Origin: Delphinus delphis
Lineage: Eukaryota; Chordata; Mammalia; Artiodactyla; Delphinidae
DNA length: 64,000 bases
Reading direction: 5' to 3'
Assembly: GCF_949987515.2 (NCBI RefSeq)
Contig: NC_082690.1
Coordinates: 108,312,400 to 108,376,399 of the forward strand
Below the pieces are notes generated by a model, which was given only the letters and a program-made list of their open reading frames with translations, was not told the DNA's origin and did no database searches. The position numbers and the translations under genes are program-made. This document shows, piece after piece, positions 44,691 to 57,893 of this stretch (position 1 is the first letter of the stretch; each line of letters opens with the position of its first letter).

Positions 44691-47600
44691 TTGGCAGTCT
44701 ACGGCGAACCGTCTTACTCAGGGTGGTCTTAATGACATGTGTGGCTAGTGGGTGGCAGGGCTGTTCTTTCTTGAGGTGAAAGACATTGCTGGCTCCATCC
44801 GGGGGTCCAGCAAGGGAGGTGGCCAGGGGAGCACGGACCAGCTCTCACCTGGACAACCTCAGTGACCTCTGCCCTCAGCCCCACAGTCTGAGAGATTTTG
44901 CTTCTCTGCTCAGAACTCTGAGAAACCCCACTTTGAGCTCTGAACATAAAAAGAAAGTCTGGGGCGAGGCTCCAAGCTGTCACCCCTCCCCCAGGCAGCT
45001 CCAGCATGAGGCCTCCTCTCTGCCCTGCTCCTGCCTCTTCTCTCTGCCACCGCTGCCAGGAAGTCTTCCTGGATTCTCGCGTGGCTCACACCATCACCTC
45101 GCCCACATTTCTGCTCAAGGCTCACTTTCCCACGAGACCTCCTCGGGCCCTGAGCTAAACGCGGCGACCTGCCCCCATCCTCCATCTACTGTCTTTTCCT
45201 CCAGGACTCACACCGACGTCACTGGCTTATTTATTATATTTTCCGTCTCTAGCTGCCCGCCCCCCCACCCCCAAGGACGAAAGCCCCATGGGGGCTCTGC
45301 GTGTGCTGTGTTACCCATGTGCTCAGTCGACACCCCTGCACGCTGAGCCACCTCCTCCCTCCAGCCGCATCTCTGTGGGGGCCACGTTTGTGCCCAGAGT
45401 CGTTCGCAACCACCGCCTGACTGTGCCCACTGAGGCCGCCCTGCCTGGACTTTGGGGAGGAAGGCTCGTGGGACGGCTTACGGAGGGGGCAGTGGCAGAG
45501 TCAGGGGGCCCCAGGCAGCACACAGCTTCCTGGGCTCCACGGGAGCCTCTTCGCTTGGAAGGGGGCCTGGGCAGTGGGGACCAGGATACACAGAGGCCAG
45601 GAAGCTGCCCACGGTCACCTGGTGGGTGGGCTGGTGGAGGGGGAGACCCTGGCTCAGGATGGGCGGGGCTTGGGCCTCCCAACAGGCTGGCCAGCCCCCT
45701 AGCTGGGGCCTCAGGGGGGTCCCGCCAGCAGAGGCCAAGTGGGGGCTGCCTGCCCTGCCCACACGGGCAGCCCCAGGCTGGCCGACTCAGTCACCCTCCT
45801 CGGGGCCGGGCGAGCGGGAATGTAGGGCAGGCTGGAAAAAGGCGCTGGAAGCCGAGAGGCCGTGTTTGTGTTGGCGGCAGGGCGGAGGCCCCACCTGCAT
45901 TTGATTCTCCCCCGCCTCCCCCTCCCGCGCTGCCCCTCTGACGAGCCTCGAAGTCCTGGAAGCCAGGGGGACGCCGGGCAGAACACTTTGTACTGGGAGC
46001 CAGCGAGCACCCGGCCACCCCAGCCAAACCCCCAGCCCCGGCGGGCGGGCAGGCGGGTGACACGCGGCCCAGTGACGGCGGGCAGGTGGGCAGGGGCCAC
46101 CCAGCAGCTCCGTCATTAGAGTCCCACCTGCCTCTGTCTGCTGCTACCCTGGCCTGGCTGCCCCCAGCCCCCCTTCCCCGCCCCCGCCATCTCGGGGCCA
46201 TCAGCCAGGGTGTGGGCAGTTCAGGACCCCTGGGCCCGCAGTGCCTCTCGAGGTGGGTTCACCCTCCATGAGTTCCACAGCCAGCAGGCCTCCCTCCACC
46301 CCTCGCACCCCGTCCTTGCCCTGGTGAGACCCCTGCAAGCCGCCTACTGCTCTCAAGCCAAAGACACAACCCCGCCTCGGCCAGAGGGTCCCCCGCGGTC
46401 TGGGCCTTGTGTCCCACCTCGGCCACCGCCCCTTCCTGCCCTGCACTGGCTTCTATCAGTTCCTTGGATGTGCTGTACCCCCTCTCTGCCTCAGGACATT
46501 TGCACCTGCCAGCCCGCTTTCTAGAACGTTCCACCCATCTCCTGAACCAGCAGACGGTCTCATTCTTCGGGCCCCGAGGCGAGGGTCTCCTCCTTAGAAA
46601 CACCGCCACCCCCCACCCCGGTTCGCCTGCCATCACCTCCCTGCTCTGCCCCTTCCAGCCACTCTGGTCTGCCCGGGTGCCGCTTGCATCGTTTGCTTCC
46701 TAAATGTCCGCCTCCCTGAAAGCGGGGATACTGCCAGGCAGTCCATGACCCCTGACCACCTGGGGGACTCTGGGCCTCCGTCGGCCCCCTGGCAGGGAGG
46801 GGACAGAGAGTCTGTGCCGCAGCTCAGAACGGAGATTGACGCGTACGTGGCTGGAGTGTCCTGGGGGCAGGGCCTAGCTCCTCTGGACAGACCCCAGCGT
46901 GCCCCCAGGCTCCCAGCACCTCCCAGTTGCCTCTGACCGCTTCCCCCGCACGCACAGCTTGGGGTAGCTTCTCTCCGTGCCTCTCTCCGTCCACCCTTGG
47001 CTGTTCTGTTCCCGCTCAGCCCTGGACTATGTCCTTTCTCCGGACACCTGCACAGCTTCCCGGCTGGTCCCCGACGGCACAGGCCCCCAGAACCTCTTCC
47101 CCGGACAGTTGGAGGCCTGCTGACCCCACGCCGGCCGGCCTCCAGGACAGCGCCCGTGCGCCCCCGCCCTGGCCACACGCTCTGCCCAGCTGGACTTCTT
47201 GCTGTTCAATGAACCTCTTTACAAAGGGTTTGCGTGATACAAGTACTCTTCGAAAACATTTTCTCTAAGAAGTAAAAACATTTCAAAGAAACATCCCCTT
47301 TGACCTGGCGCGTCTGGCTTTGTTCCCCGCCCCCCCCCGCCCCGTCCCAGGTAACCGTCTTAGCGATCTGGTGTTTATCCTTCCAGCCATTTCAAAACAC
47401 GAGCTCGCGCGCATGCGACACAGGATCCATCCGCGGCAGGCTTAGCATGAACGGTAACATGAGATGCTAGGCTCTCTGCTCGCGCCCTTTCACTCAACAC
47501 GGGTTTGGAGGCCGCCCGTGTTGAAACATGCCCACGGAGCCCGCTCCCCGGGGCGGCGGTGCAGCGGGCCTTTCCACGGGGCTCTGGAGACGCCACGTCG

Positions 47601-50600
47601 TCAGTGTCCGTCTGTGGACGGGGAGGCTGAGTGCGCCCCAGGCCACACCCAGGGGAGGGCACCGCTCTCCAGGAACGGTCTTCTTGGCGTCGGTGTCGGC
47701 TGCGAGGCTGGCCCTGCGGGGGCCCTTCCACACGCTCCCAGACAGGCTCCCCCGCCCCAGCCCCCCGCCCCTCCTCCGCTCCTCCCTGATCTGGGGGAGA
47801 GGAGCCCCCGCCCGCCCTGTCCTCCTGTCCTCCCAGTGCACCCAGGCGGCTCAGCCTTCCCCCCTCTCCCCAAGTCACCAGCCACAGAGGCACCCAACAG
47901 GGTCAAGGTTGGAGACTTTCAGGGCCCAGCAAATCCATCCAGAATCCCCCCACCCCTGCAGCTGCCACCCCGGGCCCGGTCACCAGCGTCCCCCAGATCC
48001 TGCCAGCGGCCCCCCACCTGCTCTCTCATGGCCACTCTTAGGCCCCAGGAGGGGGACGTTAAACCGGGGGCCCCCCATGCCCTCAGAGTCAAGGCCAGGG
48101 TCACTGCAGTGGCCCCGAGGCCATCACGATCTGGCCGGGTCCTCCTCGCCGCCCCAGCCCCGTGGGCCTTCTGTCCAGGCCCAGAAGCACCGCGGGCTCT
48201 TCGCACCTGCTGCGTCTGTGGGGCGGGCTCTTCCCCCAGGAGCTTCAAGCTGCCTCTGCCCACCGCTGAGTCTTCCCTTAAATGCCCTGTCTCAGGGCTG
48301 CCCAGGTTCTCTTTCTGCAAAGACACCCCTCCCGGCACGACTCCTTGAAGTAAAGACCTGCGGGAGGAGTGGATCGCCGCCACCAGAGGCCAGACTGCCC
48401 CGGTCAGCCCCAGGTGGGGCAACCAGCAGAGGGGCTGGGGGGCTTGGCCTCCGTGTGTGTGCTCTGGCACGTGTGTGCCTGTGTGTGTGTGTGTGTGCGT
48501 GTGTACACGGGCAGAGTTCCACCAGGGCTGTGCTGGGCCCTACACTGGGGAGTGGGGGAAACGTGGGAACTGGCACATGGAGCAGGATCCAGGGGCGGTG
48601 TCAAGGGCTGGGGGGCTGGAAGAGCTGGGGTACAGGCTGACCACCCCCAGCCCAGGGGGGACCACGCCTGCCCACCCTTCAGGTGCCGGCGTGTCCAGTC
48701 TCCCTGCCTTTCCTGCCTCGGTCCTGGCCTGGAAACAGCGGCCCCATGACTCAGCCGCCCAGGGCCGGGCTGCAGCTGCAGCTGACCCAGACGGGCAGGC
48801 AGCCCCTGGCGCCCCGGGCCCCCCAGGCCCACACCCAGGTCAGGGCCACCCCCGGCCCCGCCCCCACTCCTGGCTCCTGCCCCTAGGACAGGATTCCCTG
48901 AATTAGGCCCCCTGAGGCTGGACCTGGGTTGGAGGCTGGGCCGGGGGGCTCTGGGCTGGGGTCCCAGACCCCGGGACCTGGACTCGAGCCCCTTTCCTGG
49001 CACCTGGAAGAGGCTTGTGGGGAAGGAGACGTGGAACGGACTGGAGCGCCCTTCCTGGAACCTGCCTTCCTGGGGAAGCCGCAGGGATTTCTGCCTGTCC
49101 AGGACCAAGCCCTGCACCCTGCCTGGCGTTGGAGGACCAGCTGGGGGCTTGGGTGAGCCTTCGCCACCTTGGGCACGTGACAACACCCTTCCAGGCCTGT
49201 TCTCTCCCGGCCTGTGAGACCCCCAGCCTGAGCCGGAAGCCCCTGGGCCGCATTCTTCCTCCGCCGAACGCCGGGCTACTCCCCATCTGTCTGCACACTC
49301 TCTGAGACGGGGAGCTCAGTCCCCCACGCCCTCGGTGGAGGGGCGGCGCCAGCAGCCCCAGAAGACGGGGCCCGGGGCCCCGCACCCTCTTTGCCCCCCC
49401 GGCCCCTCCTTGGCGCTTTGCTTCTCGGCAGTCGGGGCGCCAGCCGCCGCTCCCGCCCTCGCCTTGCCTGCTCACCTCCCCTGCCGAGCCGCCGCATCCC
49501 TGGGTCATGACTCACCCACGGGGGCACGTGGCCCCAGGGGGCCTGCTCTGTCACCTGGCCACGCAGATGCCCAGTGTGTGGGGGGACCTTGTGGCTGAGG
49601 GGGCGCTGCTGCACCTCTGCCCCACCCTGAGACCCAGTGTCCGGGAAGTGGGTGAGGAAGAGGGGGGAGCAGGTGGGCCAGGAAGCCGCTGGGGCTCCAG
49701 GCTGGGCCCGAGCGCTCCAGCCCCATCTGGACACACTTGGTGGGTCCCACTCCCCTCTGCTGCCAGCAACCCCCCAGGTCCCGGGCTTCGCTTCCCTACT
49801 GTTGCCGGTGGTCCCGCCCTGGGGCCTTTGCCCATGTGGTTCACAGGCCCCCATCCTGCCCGGTCTCCAGCCTGGGCCCAGCCACATGTAAACATGGGAC
49901 CTGGCGTTCCTGGCGTCACCCCCCTGAGCCTTTGTCTCTGCGTCTGTGAGACAGGGATGCGAAGGGACGCGCCACGAGGCGGTGGAGGGTCAAACGTGCC
50001 TCCCCAGCAGGGTATCTGTCTCCTACCCCCGTTCCATCTCCAAACCCCTGGCCCCCAGGCCAGGCTACCTGCGGCTGCTGTGCAGGTGACAGGGCTGCCC
50101 CTCACTGTCCCCACGTCTGCACCCTTGCGCCCGCCTCATTCCAGCCGCCACACTGAGGCAGGTGACCTTAGGGGTCCCCAGCCCTGATCCCGAGGTGTGT
50201 GGCCAAGTGGCCGGGGCGCTGGAGGGGATGGGGTGGGGTGACCTTGGGGGTGCGTCAGAGACCTGGGGGCAACTGAGCAGTGGGGGCTCCCAGGACGGCC
50301 CACAATGTTCGGAAGGTGAGTGAAAGTGTGGGGAAGCCTCCACCCCGGAAGGAGGCCCCAGGCTGGCCCGCGGCCCACCTGGCCTGGGCTGACCTGAAGG
50401 CGAGACATTCAGGCCTTCCTGCGGCTCCCCGCCCACACTTCCTGCTCCTGGGCCCGAGAGGAAGAGCTCCTTGGGACACTGGGCCCGGGTGGGGGGCACC
50501 CAGGCTGACCAAACCGGGTATGGTCTGCAGGCTTCTGGGAGGACCTGGCTCACCCTCTGTCACAGCCTGCAGGTTCCCCATTAGTGCCTGGATCTGGGGG

Positions 50601-51059
50601 CTTTGGAGACCATCCTTGGTACCACTTGGGTCACAGCTCTGGGAGGCCCACACAGGCAGGAGGCCAGGGCCCTCTGTCAACCTGAGTTAAAGGTGGGAAG
50701 GGGGTGCCTACCAGTGAGCCCTCCTCTCTCACCGCTGCCCCATCCCATACAGCCCCAGCCCCCTGGCTACCCAGAAGGCTCCTGTCGGGGGACCAGCCAG
50801 CCCCAAGTCTGCACACGTGACATGAGGACACACCTGGCCTGCCTCTGCACCCGCTGTCCTGCTCTTCCCAAACCCAGTGGCACGTCTCCACCTCCTCCTC
50901 CCCAGGGCACCGTCAGACCGCCCCATTTTCTTCCTCCATTCTGGAGTTTTCTCACCACCAGCAGCAAACCTAGCTGAAGAGCTCCCATGGGTGGATATCT
51001 TTCATCCTCAATTCCTGACCCAGAGGCAACCCCTCAACCCTCCCTGCTGTCTCTTGCCT

Positions 51060-51840
51060 TTACCTTGGTATTTCTAAACCACACGCTTATATGTCTACCC
51101 CTTGCTTTTGAAGTTCTAGACATTATCTAGTGACTGCCTAACAGGGAAGACGAGAGATCAAGATTTCATTTTCACGTCTCTTGCCCCCGCCACTCCCCTA
51201 TCCTGCCAATATAGTTACATTGCAATTCTAGGCTAAATAAATATTTACTGTTTGCATTTTACGTAAACATTATGTAACAGCATCACTATGTAAATGCTAT
51301 TTTCAGCCAAGTCATGTGCTCTTCTATGATTATAGCTTTTTGTTTTCCCTGGGGTTAAAATTGCCTTTATGTTTTGCTTAGTTTTCAGTGCATCTGTCAC
51401 TAGTTTGCTCTTGAACTCTCTGCCAGAATTGTAAAGCTTCTATCCATCCTGCTGAGAACACCAGCAATCTATCAGCCTTATCCTTTTTTCTTCTGGAAGT
51501 TTCTTCCTAGGGCCCTAGAAGGATTAGTTACTCTCTAGGCCTGCTGAATAGTTGTAATGCTAGACCTTCTTTCCCCCATCATGTTAGGAATGTCCTTGGC
51601 CTCTTTCTTTGCCGGGGGGGGGATGTGTTGGATTCCCCTGGTTCTTGGATGCCGTGCTTCTCCCTTCTGGTTTCCCCCTCCTTTTGCTGGAGCATATCCT
51701 CACATAACTTTCTGAGAAAAGGTATGTGGTAGGTAAAACTTCTGACTGTGCACGTCTGAAAATGTCTTTAATTTACTCTCAGACCTGAGAGTTTGACTGG
51801 GTATAGAACCCCAGATTGAAAATAACCTTTTTTTTTTTTT
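51060..51840. mobile_element. Old LINE-like repeat copy A (ends in poly(T))
   Basis: AT-rich sequence whose right part ('tttgctggagcatatcctc', 'aactttctgagaaaagg', 'gactgggtatagaac') is paralogous to a second copy at about 56255-56400, also on the + strand. It is interrupted or ended by a poly(T) run at 51829-51844. Confidence 0.55.
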
Positions 51841-52044
51841 TTTTCTTTTCAGACAGTGAGGTAAACAGAGAGAAGGCCCCTTGGTCCTGTTGTAGTGCTG
51901 TACACATTCAGGTTCTGGGTGATCCAGCTCAGCTGGGACCCTATGGGTGGCAAATTTCTCCCTTGATTAGACTACCATCACTTCCATTGTCTCAGCAACA
52001 GCTGGGACTAAGCCCCTTGCCCTGAATCTAGTCCATCATCTCCT

Positions 52045-52400
52045 TGCTAGCTGCTCTCTTTGCCTCCCCAGCCCCACCCCCCCCACACTCTACACATAGC
52101 TCAGAAACATGTAAATCAGAGCATGTCACCTCTGGGCTTAGAGCTGAAAACCCACCTACAGCTTCTGATCAAGCGAAAACAAATCCAAACTCCTTATGGG
52201 GGCTGCCAGGCCCCGATTTGGCCCCTACCAGCCACCATCTGCCCCCATCATCTCATACCACTTGCCCAAGTCCCACTTGCCCGCGAGCTGCTGTCCCCCA
52301 ATATTCCAGGCTCTTTCACCCCAGGACCTCGGGCCTGATGCTCCCGGCCCACAGCTGCACTTAGTAAAGGTTTGTTGAATGGCTTAGTGAACAGGTGAGT
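52045..52400. mobile_element. L2 LINE fragment
   Basis: 'agagcatgtcacctctggg', 'aaatccaaactccttatgg', 'ccaggctctttcaccccagg' and 'taaaggtttgttgaatggc' are L2 3' region phrases in order. Confidence 0.65.
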
Positions 52401-52590
52401 GAGGGAATCCACCTCCGCCTTAACCAGAAGCTTGGGAACCATCTAAGGCCTGGGGTGGGGTGGGGTGGGCTTCAGAGCCTGGCTGTCAGCAACACAAGGT
52501 GTCAGGAGGGGCCGAGGTGGCTGGGGCAGCCCTTCCTCTGCTCCTGGACGTCTGTCCAGCTCACGACCCTCCCTTGTTTGGTTTCTGCTT

Positions 52591-52787
52591 TTTTTTTTTT
52601 TTTTTTTTTTTGCGGTACGTGGGCCTCTCACTGTTGCGGAGCACAGGCTCCGGACGTGCAGGCTTAGCGGCCATGGCTCACGGGCCCAGCCGCTCCACGG
52701 CAGGTGGGATCTTCCCGGACCGGGGCACGAACCCGTGTCCCCTGCATCTGCAGGCAGACTCTCAACCACTGCGCCCAGGGAAGCCCC
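52591..52787 (-). mobile_element. CHR-type SINE with internal deletion
   Basis: Same family as the elements near 8-9 kb, in reverse. The flanks share a duplication (GGTTTCTGCTT, 52580-52590 and 52789-52799). Relative to the copy at 8394 it lacks about 15 bp between 'ctcactg' and 'ttgcggagc' and 3 bp in the head. Confidence 0.93.
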
Positions 52788-53519
52788 TGGTTTCTGCTTT
52801 GATGCCACCTCCTGGGAGACCCCCTGCCTGCCTCCCACACGGCTCACTCGCCGCCGCCTGCTTTCTTCTGCCTGGCCCTGCTTCTCCGGAACTCCATGCC
52901 CCACCCCTTGGCTTGCTGGTTTCTTGTCCATCTCTCCCTGGACTGAGTTTCCTGAGGAAGGGGTCTGTGTGGCCTCCCCAGCACTTGGGGCCACTCCTGG
53001 CCTCTGGTCAGTGCTTGAGTCACTGAGTCAACAGATCTGGGGTGGAGGCAGGTCTGGGGCCAGAGAAGAGGGATGCCCGGGGAGCCCACTTCCCTTGCGT
53101 CCCTCTCTGTTCTCCCCCAGGCCCACCGGTGGCGGTGGCTGGTGAGGTGGGCTGGTTGGCCCCCCCCCGCGCCCCCCCCCCCACATGCCCCAGAGCCCTT
53201 TGCCTGCCAGCTGCAGATCTGCCAGATAGGGGGAGACCTGCAGGAGTGCGGCAGCAGGCGTGGGGGAAGGGCTCGGAGCCGGGCCTGGCGCTCGCCCTCC
53301 AACGCCGCCGTCCTCCGAGTTTCCGTGACTGTCTGTGCGTAACCGCACCGCGGTTTCCATCAGCGCTGCCAAGTGGCGGCCGCTGGGCCTGGCCTTGGGT
53401 TCTGATCCCCGACAAGCCTGCTCTCTGTCAGGCAACCCTGGGAAGCTGGGGCGCATGGGGGGTGCAAAGGGTTAAGCTGCCCTCTACCACCCCGTCTCAT
53501 TTCTCAAAGGCCGGGCCCT

Positions 53520-53760
53520 CTTTCCTTCCAAGTCACAGCTGACGTGAAATGTAGCCTTAAAATGCAGCTGACATGAAAAACAATAGCACTCCCTCGGAGA
53601 GGTTCTGCTGCGGGCTGGACGGCCCCCCGCCCCCCAATAATTACTCAAGACATTGGCATGAGCCGGGCCTGGTTAGGTAACAGGCTGCTCGCTCCGGAGA
53701 CTTATAACTCACAGGCAGCTACACATGATCCCTGCAGACAACAAAATCGTTTCCAGGATG
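53520..53760. promoter_or_regulatory. Candidate conserved element in KCNQ1 intron
   Basis: Two near-identical short motifs (CAGCTGACGTGAAA at about 53536 and CAGCTGACATGAAA at about 53565) are followed by CAATAATTACTC and TTATAACTCACAGG segments. Non-repetitive and distinct from its G-rich flanks. Confidence 0.35.
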
Positions 53761-54164
53761 GCGGGGAGGGCGAGGCCTCGAGGAGGGGGTACGGGGCGGG
53801 GGTACGGCGGGGGGGCGGCGGCTGGGGGGGCTGAGACCAGGCCGGGTGGGGGTGGGTCCGAGGGAGGGCCTCCCGGGGGCCCCAGGGATGCAGCCTGGGA
53901 ACTTGGGAGCCGGGGAAGCGTTTGTGGGAAGGAGTTCCCCGCCCCCTCTCTGCTCTGACTCCTACCCTTGCCCTAGTCCCTGGAGGGTGAGGCCGCTCTG
54001 GTCCAGTCTGTTACTGAGCAAGGCATGGGAGACACTCATTCATACTGAAGTGTGAATGACTAACCATGTTGGGAGCACTTCCTCCTTCTCTGTGGAAGAT
54101 AATTAATTGTCTGTTTACTGTCCGTGGCCCCATTGAACACGACTCCCTCAAGGGCAGGTCCACA

Positions 54165-54245
54165 TACTTTCCCCCGTGTTCCCAGCGCCTAGCACATAGC
54201 AGACATTCAGAAAATATTTGTTGAAGACGACATCTAACCCAAAGA
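54165..54245. mobile_element. L2 LINE 3' end fragment
   Basis: 'cccagcgcctagcacatag' and 'cagaaaatatttgttgaag' are the canonical L2 terminal phrases. Confidence 0.65.
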
Positions 54246-55609
54246 AGGAAGCGTCAATAGTGTAACTCTGGGCATGCAGGGCGGGGCCCCCCGCAGCCAG
54301 TGCCAAAGGGATGCTGGCAAGAGGACGGCTGTGGACAGTTCCGCTCCCCTCCCCGCGCCCGCGCCCTGAAACCCGGGGCCCCTGGAACCTCCCGCAGGAA
54401 ACGCCCATTTCCCTGGAAGGATGCTGAGCTGAGGCGGGTGGAGGACTCAGAACGTGTGGGCTGGGAGGGCCCTCCCCTGGCCTCCCCATCGGTCTCGCTC
54501 TGCACCCGGCAGCCCGGCAGCCCATCGCGCCCGGGGAGCCCGATGTCTGGGGCGGCAGCAGGAGGGAGGGTCCAGCTCAGGCCTGGCCTCTGCCACAGCT
54601 CGGGGAAGCGGCACCTCCCACTCTTTCTGGGCCCTTTTCCTCTGTGACCAGCTCTGGGCCCAAGGCTGTCCCTCTCCAGGTCCATCCGACCTTGGTCTCG
54701 GGCCCCAGTCTGAGGTCAAACACGCCACTGCTCCTGCACTGTCCCCACGTGCAGGCGAGGCGTGGCTGGAGGAGCAGGCCCGCAGCTGCCCAGCCGGGCC
54801 CTTCGCTGGGCAGAGCAGCTTCTAGCCACCGACAAACACCCAGGCTCCCCACCCCAAATGCCCACCTCCTCGTCCCGTCACTCGGGCCACCAGGATTTAT
54901 GAGGAACCTACTATGCACTGGCGTGGGGGTCCTGGTGACCCACGCGGTGGGATCCACGTCCCCGGTCAGGTCAGCACAGCGTCTGCTGTGGTCAGAGTGG
55001 ACAGGGCGGTAGCACCGAGTCAGACCACGCCCGGTGGGATACCCCAGACCTTGTTTCCGGCCCCCCGACGGTACAGTGCACCCCCTCCTGAAGTCACCTC
55101 CCCTAGGGTGATGGGACGCCCGAGATTCCTCCCCCGGGATCCCTTGCTGGGTGACCTCAGTCACACACCCCTTCTTTCGGTGCCAGCTCCACACCGCCCG
55201 CCCTCAACCTCGCCAACCCCCCCTCTGAGCCTCATACCCCAGCTGCAGGTGGACACTCCCACGCAGACGTCTCAGAGACATGTCACCTCCTCCTACGCCG
55301 TGTTCCCTCCTGGGAATCACCTTGGCCTTCCCTCCCCCACTGAGTGGCCAAGACAGAGCCAGGGCGGGGGGGGGGTTCCTTTCCTGATGCTGTCCCACCC
55401 CCACCCCCATATCCAACCCACCCCCAAGTCTGAGGATTTCACCCCCTGAACATCTGCATCGCCTTTCTTTCCACCCTGTGGTCCTCTCCTCCCCCTTTCT
55501 CCCAGGACTTTGGCCATGGCCCCTCACCTGTCTCGCCACCTCCTCTGGTCCCCCTGTGATCGTCTCACATTCCAGCCAGAGAGCAGCTCTTGTGGGAAGA
55601 GTTCATTAC

Positions 55610-55640
55610 GTGTGTGTGTGTGTGTGTGTGTGTCTGTAAG
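55610..55640. repeat. (GT)n microsatellite
   Basis: About 24 bp of GT followed by a degenerate purine-rich continuation. Confidence 0.9.
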
Positions 55641-56239
55641 AGAGAGTGTGGGTGGGTGGGTATACGTGGGTGTAGCCGAGAGGATGCACTCGCTGTATAG
55701 CTTATAATGAAAAAGGACCATTTGGACCTCCGTTCACACCTCCGTCCCATTCAGGGGGCCGCTACTGTTAAGGCTTCCCTTTGGCAGTTCTCTTATCAGC
55801 CTTAAGGAACATGCTTCCCATATTATTTCTTGATTTATCAACTTCAGAATCTTTTATATAACTCCTTCCATGGAGGGTGAGGATTGAGCTCTCTGACACC
55901 GTCTTATGCATCCCCTCGCTCTCATCTCCCAGGATCGCTTCACCATTACTGTCATTCAGTCCACAGTGAGATCTACGCCCAGCATTTACTCCTTTAGAGC
56001 CATGGGCTCTGTGGTTCTCCACCCTGTTTTCTAGCATTGCCTACCTTGGGGCGATCCTCTGCTGTTTCAGAAGCCCCTTTGTATCAGGTTTGCCTCTGAG
56101 TCCACCCTGTTCATCTTCCTGGGAGGCCTCCCTGGAGCAGCCTGGCCTCTGCCTGTGCCTGGGCTGGGACGTCTCCGGCATATCCCCCTGCACAGGCCCC
56201 ACTGCTGCCTGCCTTCCGGAAATGCCTTCCTCTGTCCTC

Positions 56240-56890
56240 ACCTGCTCCCACGTTTCGCTGGAGCACCTTCTCCATAACTTTCTAAGAAAAGGTGCGGAAA
56301 GTAAATTTCACGAACTCTCACGTGTTTTCAGACATGCCTTTATGGTATCCTCGCCCTTGATAGATACCTTGGCTGGGTATAGAACTGTGCTTTCCTTTGG
56401 AATTTTGAAGGCATCTTTGTAAGTCTTCTCTACTGAAAACCAACCTGTTCTGAGGCCTGTGGTTTGGTAGGTCACCTGTTAGGTTTTTGGGAAGGTTCTG
56501 GAAGGACACGAGGACACGGTGGCTGCCCTTTTAGTCCAGGTTCTCGGTGGGCTCTCCCTTCCATTGACATTTCCTCTCCTCAGCTGTCTCTCATCTCCCT
56601 TCCTGGAATGTCCAGTAGTCGGATGTTGAGTCTCCTTGGACCAAGTCTCCATGCTTGTTGGCTGTTCTCTCCTATTTTCCGTCTCTCTGTCTTTCTTCTA
56701 CTTTCTGGGAGACTGACTTCAATCTTTCACTGTTTTTCTTTGGGTTTTTTAATTCAGTAGCGTATTTTACATTTCCAAGAGCTCTTTCTGGTTCTCTGTT
56801 TCTTTTTCATAGCATCCTGTTCTGGCTTAATGATTACATTATCCTCTTGAATTTCAGAGTGATCTTACAAACGCAACATTTTTCATATGG
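56240..56890. mobile_element. Old LINE-like repeat copy B
   Basis: Paralogous to the copy ending at 51840 ('gctggagcaccttctcc', 'aactttctaagaaaagg', 'ggctgggtatagaact') and continuing with 'aattttgaaggcatc'-type sequence seen in many ancient LINE copies. Confidence 0.55.
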
Positions 56891-56899
56891 CTCCGCTGC

Positions 56900-57412
56900 C
56901 TAATGTCCTTTGGGGTGCCCCACTGTCCTCACCCGGAGTGCCCCTTCCTTGATCTAGCCCTGTCCAGCTCTTCACGCTCCCTCACCCCACTCACTCCCTT
57001 GGCCTGTGCTCAGTCCTCTATGTCCTCTCAGATACACAAAGCAGGCCTCTTCCTTCCTGCCTCGGGGCCTTTGCACGTGCAGCCCCCGTCTGGAAGGCTC
57101 TCTCCATCTCTCTGCTTCGCCGAGCTCATTTCCTCTCATGCTTTGTGTGCAGATCACAGGGCGCTTCCTCAGATGCCTTTGCTGACTTCCTAGGTGGGGT
57201 CACAACCCCTGTTCTGGGTCCCTTCAGCTCTGTTTGTAGCACTCGGCATGATTTTTTTCCTTATTTTTTTCTTTTCCCAGTTTTGTTGAGATATAATTGA
57301 CATCCAGTACTGTATAAGTCCCCACCCCTTCCTCCTAGAGGGTAACCCCCATGAGGGCGGGGTCTGGTCCATCTTGTCCGCTGCTGTACCCCAGGGCCCA
57401 TCACGGAGTTGG
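56900..57412. mobile_element. L2 LINE fragment with a small L1-like insert
   Basis: 'cggggcctttgcacgtgc', 'gggtaacccccatgagggcgg' and 'tgtaccccagggcccatc' mark L2. Between about 57250 and 57325 an L1-like piece ('ttttgttgagatataattga') interrupts it. Confidence 0.65.
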
Positions 57413-57418
57413 GGCTTG

Positions 57419-57893
57419 TGTCAGTGTCTCACTGCTACTGTAACAAGTTACCACAAACCTAGCAGTACACAAGTTTATTCTTTTACTGCTCTGGAGGTCA
57501 GGAGCCTACTGGGCAAAAATCAAGGTGCCACGAGGCCTGCATTCCTTGTAGAGGCTCCAGGAGAGAATCTGTTTCCTGGCCTTTTCCGGCTTCTAGAGGT
57601 TACTGCATCCTTGGCTCGTGGCCCCTGCCTCTGCTTTCAAAGCAGCATGTGGCATGTTTTCTCCTCTCTGACCTCTGCTTCTGTCATCCCAGCCCCTCCT
57701 CTGACCCTGAACCTCCAGTCTCCCTCTCATAAGGACCCCTGCCATGACATTGGGCCCACCTGGATCATCCAGGGTGGTTCCCCCACCTCAAGAGCCTTCA
57801 CTTAATTGCATCTGCAAAGTCCCCTTTGCAATGGGAGGTCACATGTTCACAGCTGCCGGGGACTAGGACAGGGACATCTTTGGGGCTGTTATG
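57419..57893 (-). mobile_element. MLT1-like LTR (ERVL-MaLR), antisense, probable
   Basis: Ordered phrases 'actgtaacaagttaccacaaac', 'ctctggaggtcagg', 'ggcttctagaggttactgc', 'cttaattgcatctgcaaag' and 'ggacatctttggggctgttat' match a dispersed MaLR-like LTR read in reverse. The subfamily is uncertain. No retroviral genes are present. Confidence 0.55.

Noticed and set aside
47528..48640. A 370-codon + strand open frame in the KCNQ1 intron
   Set aside because: Pro/Ser/Arg-rich, overlaps L2-like sequence and a GT run, and has no domain or splice context.
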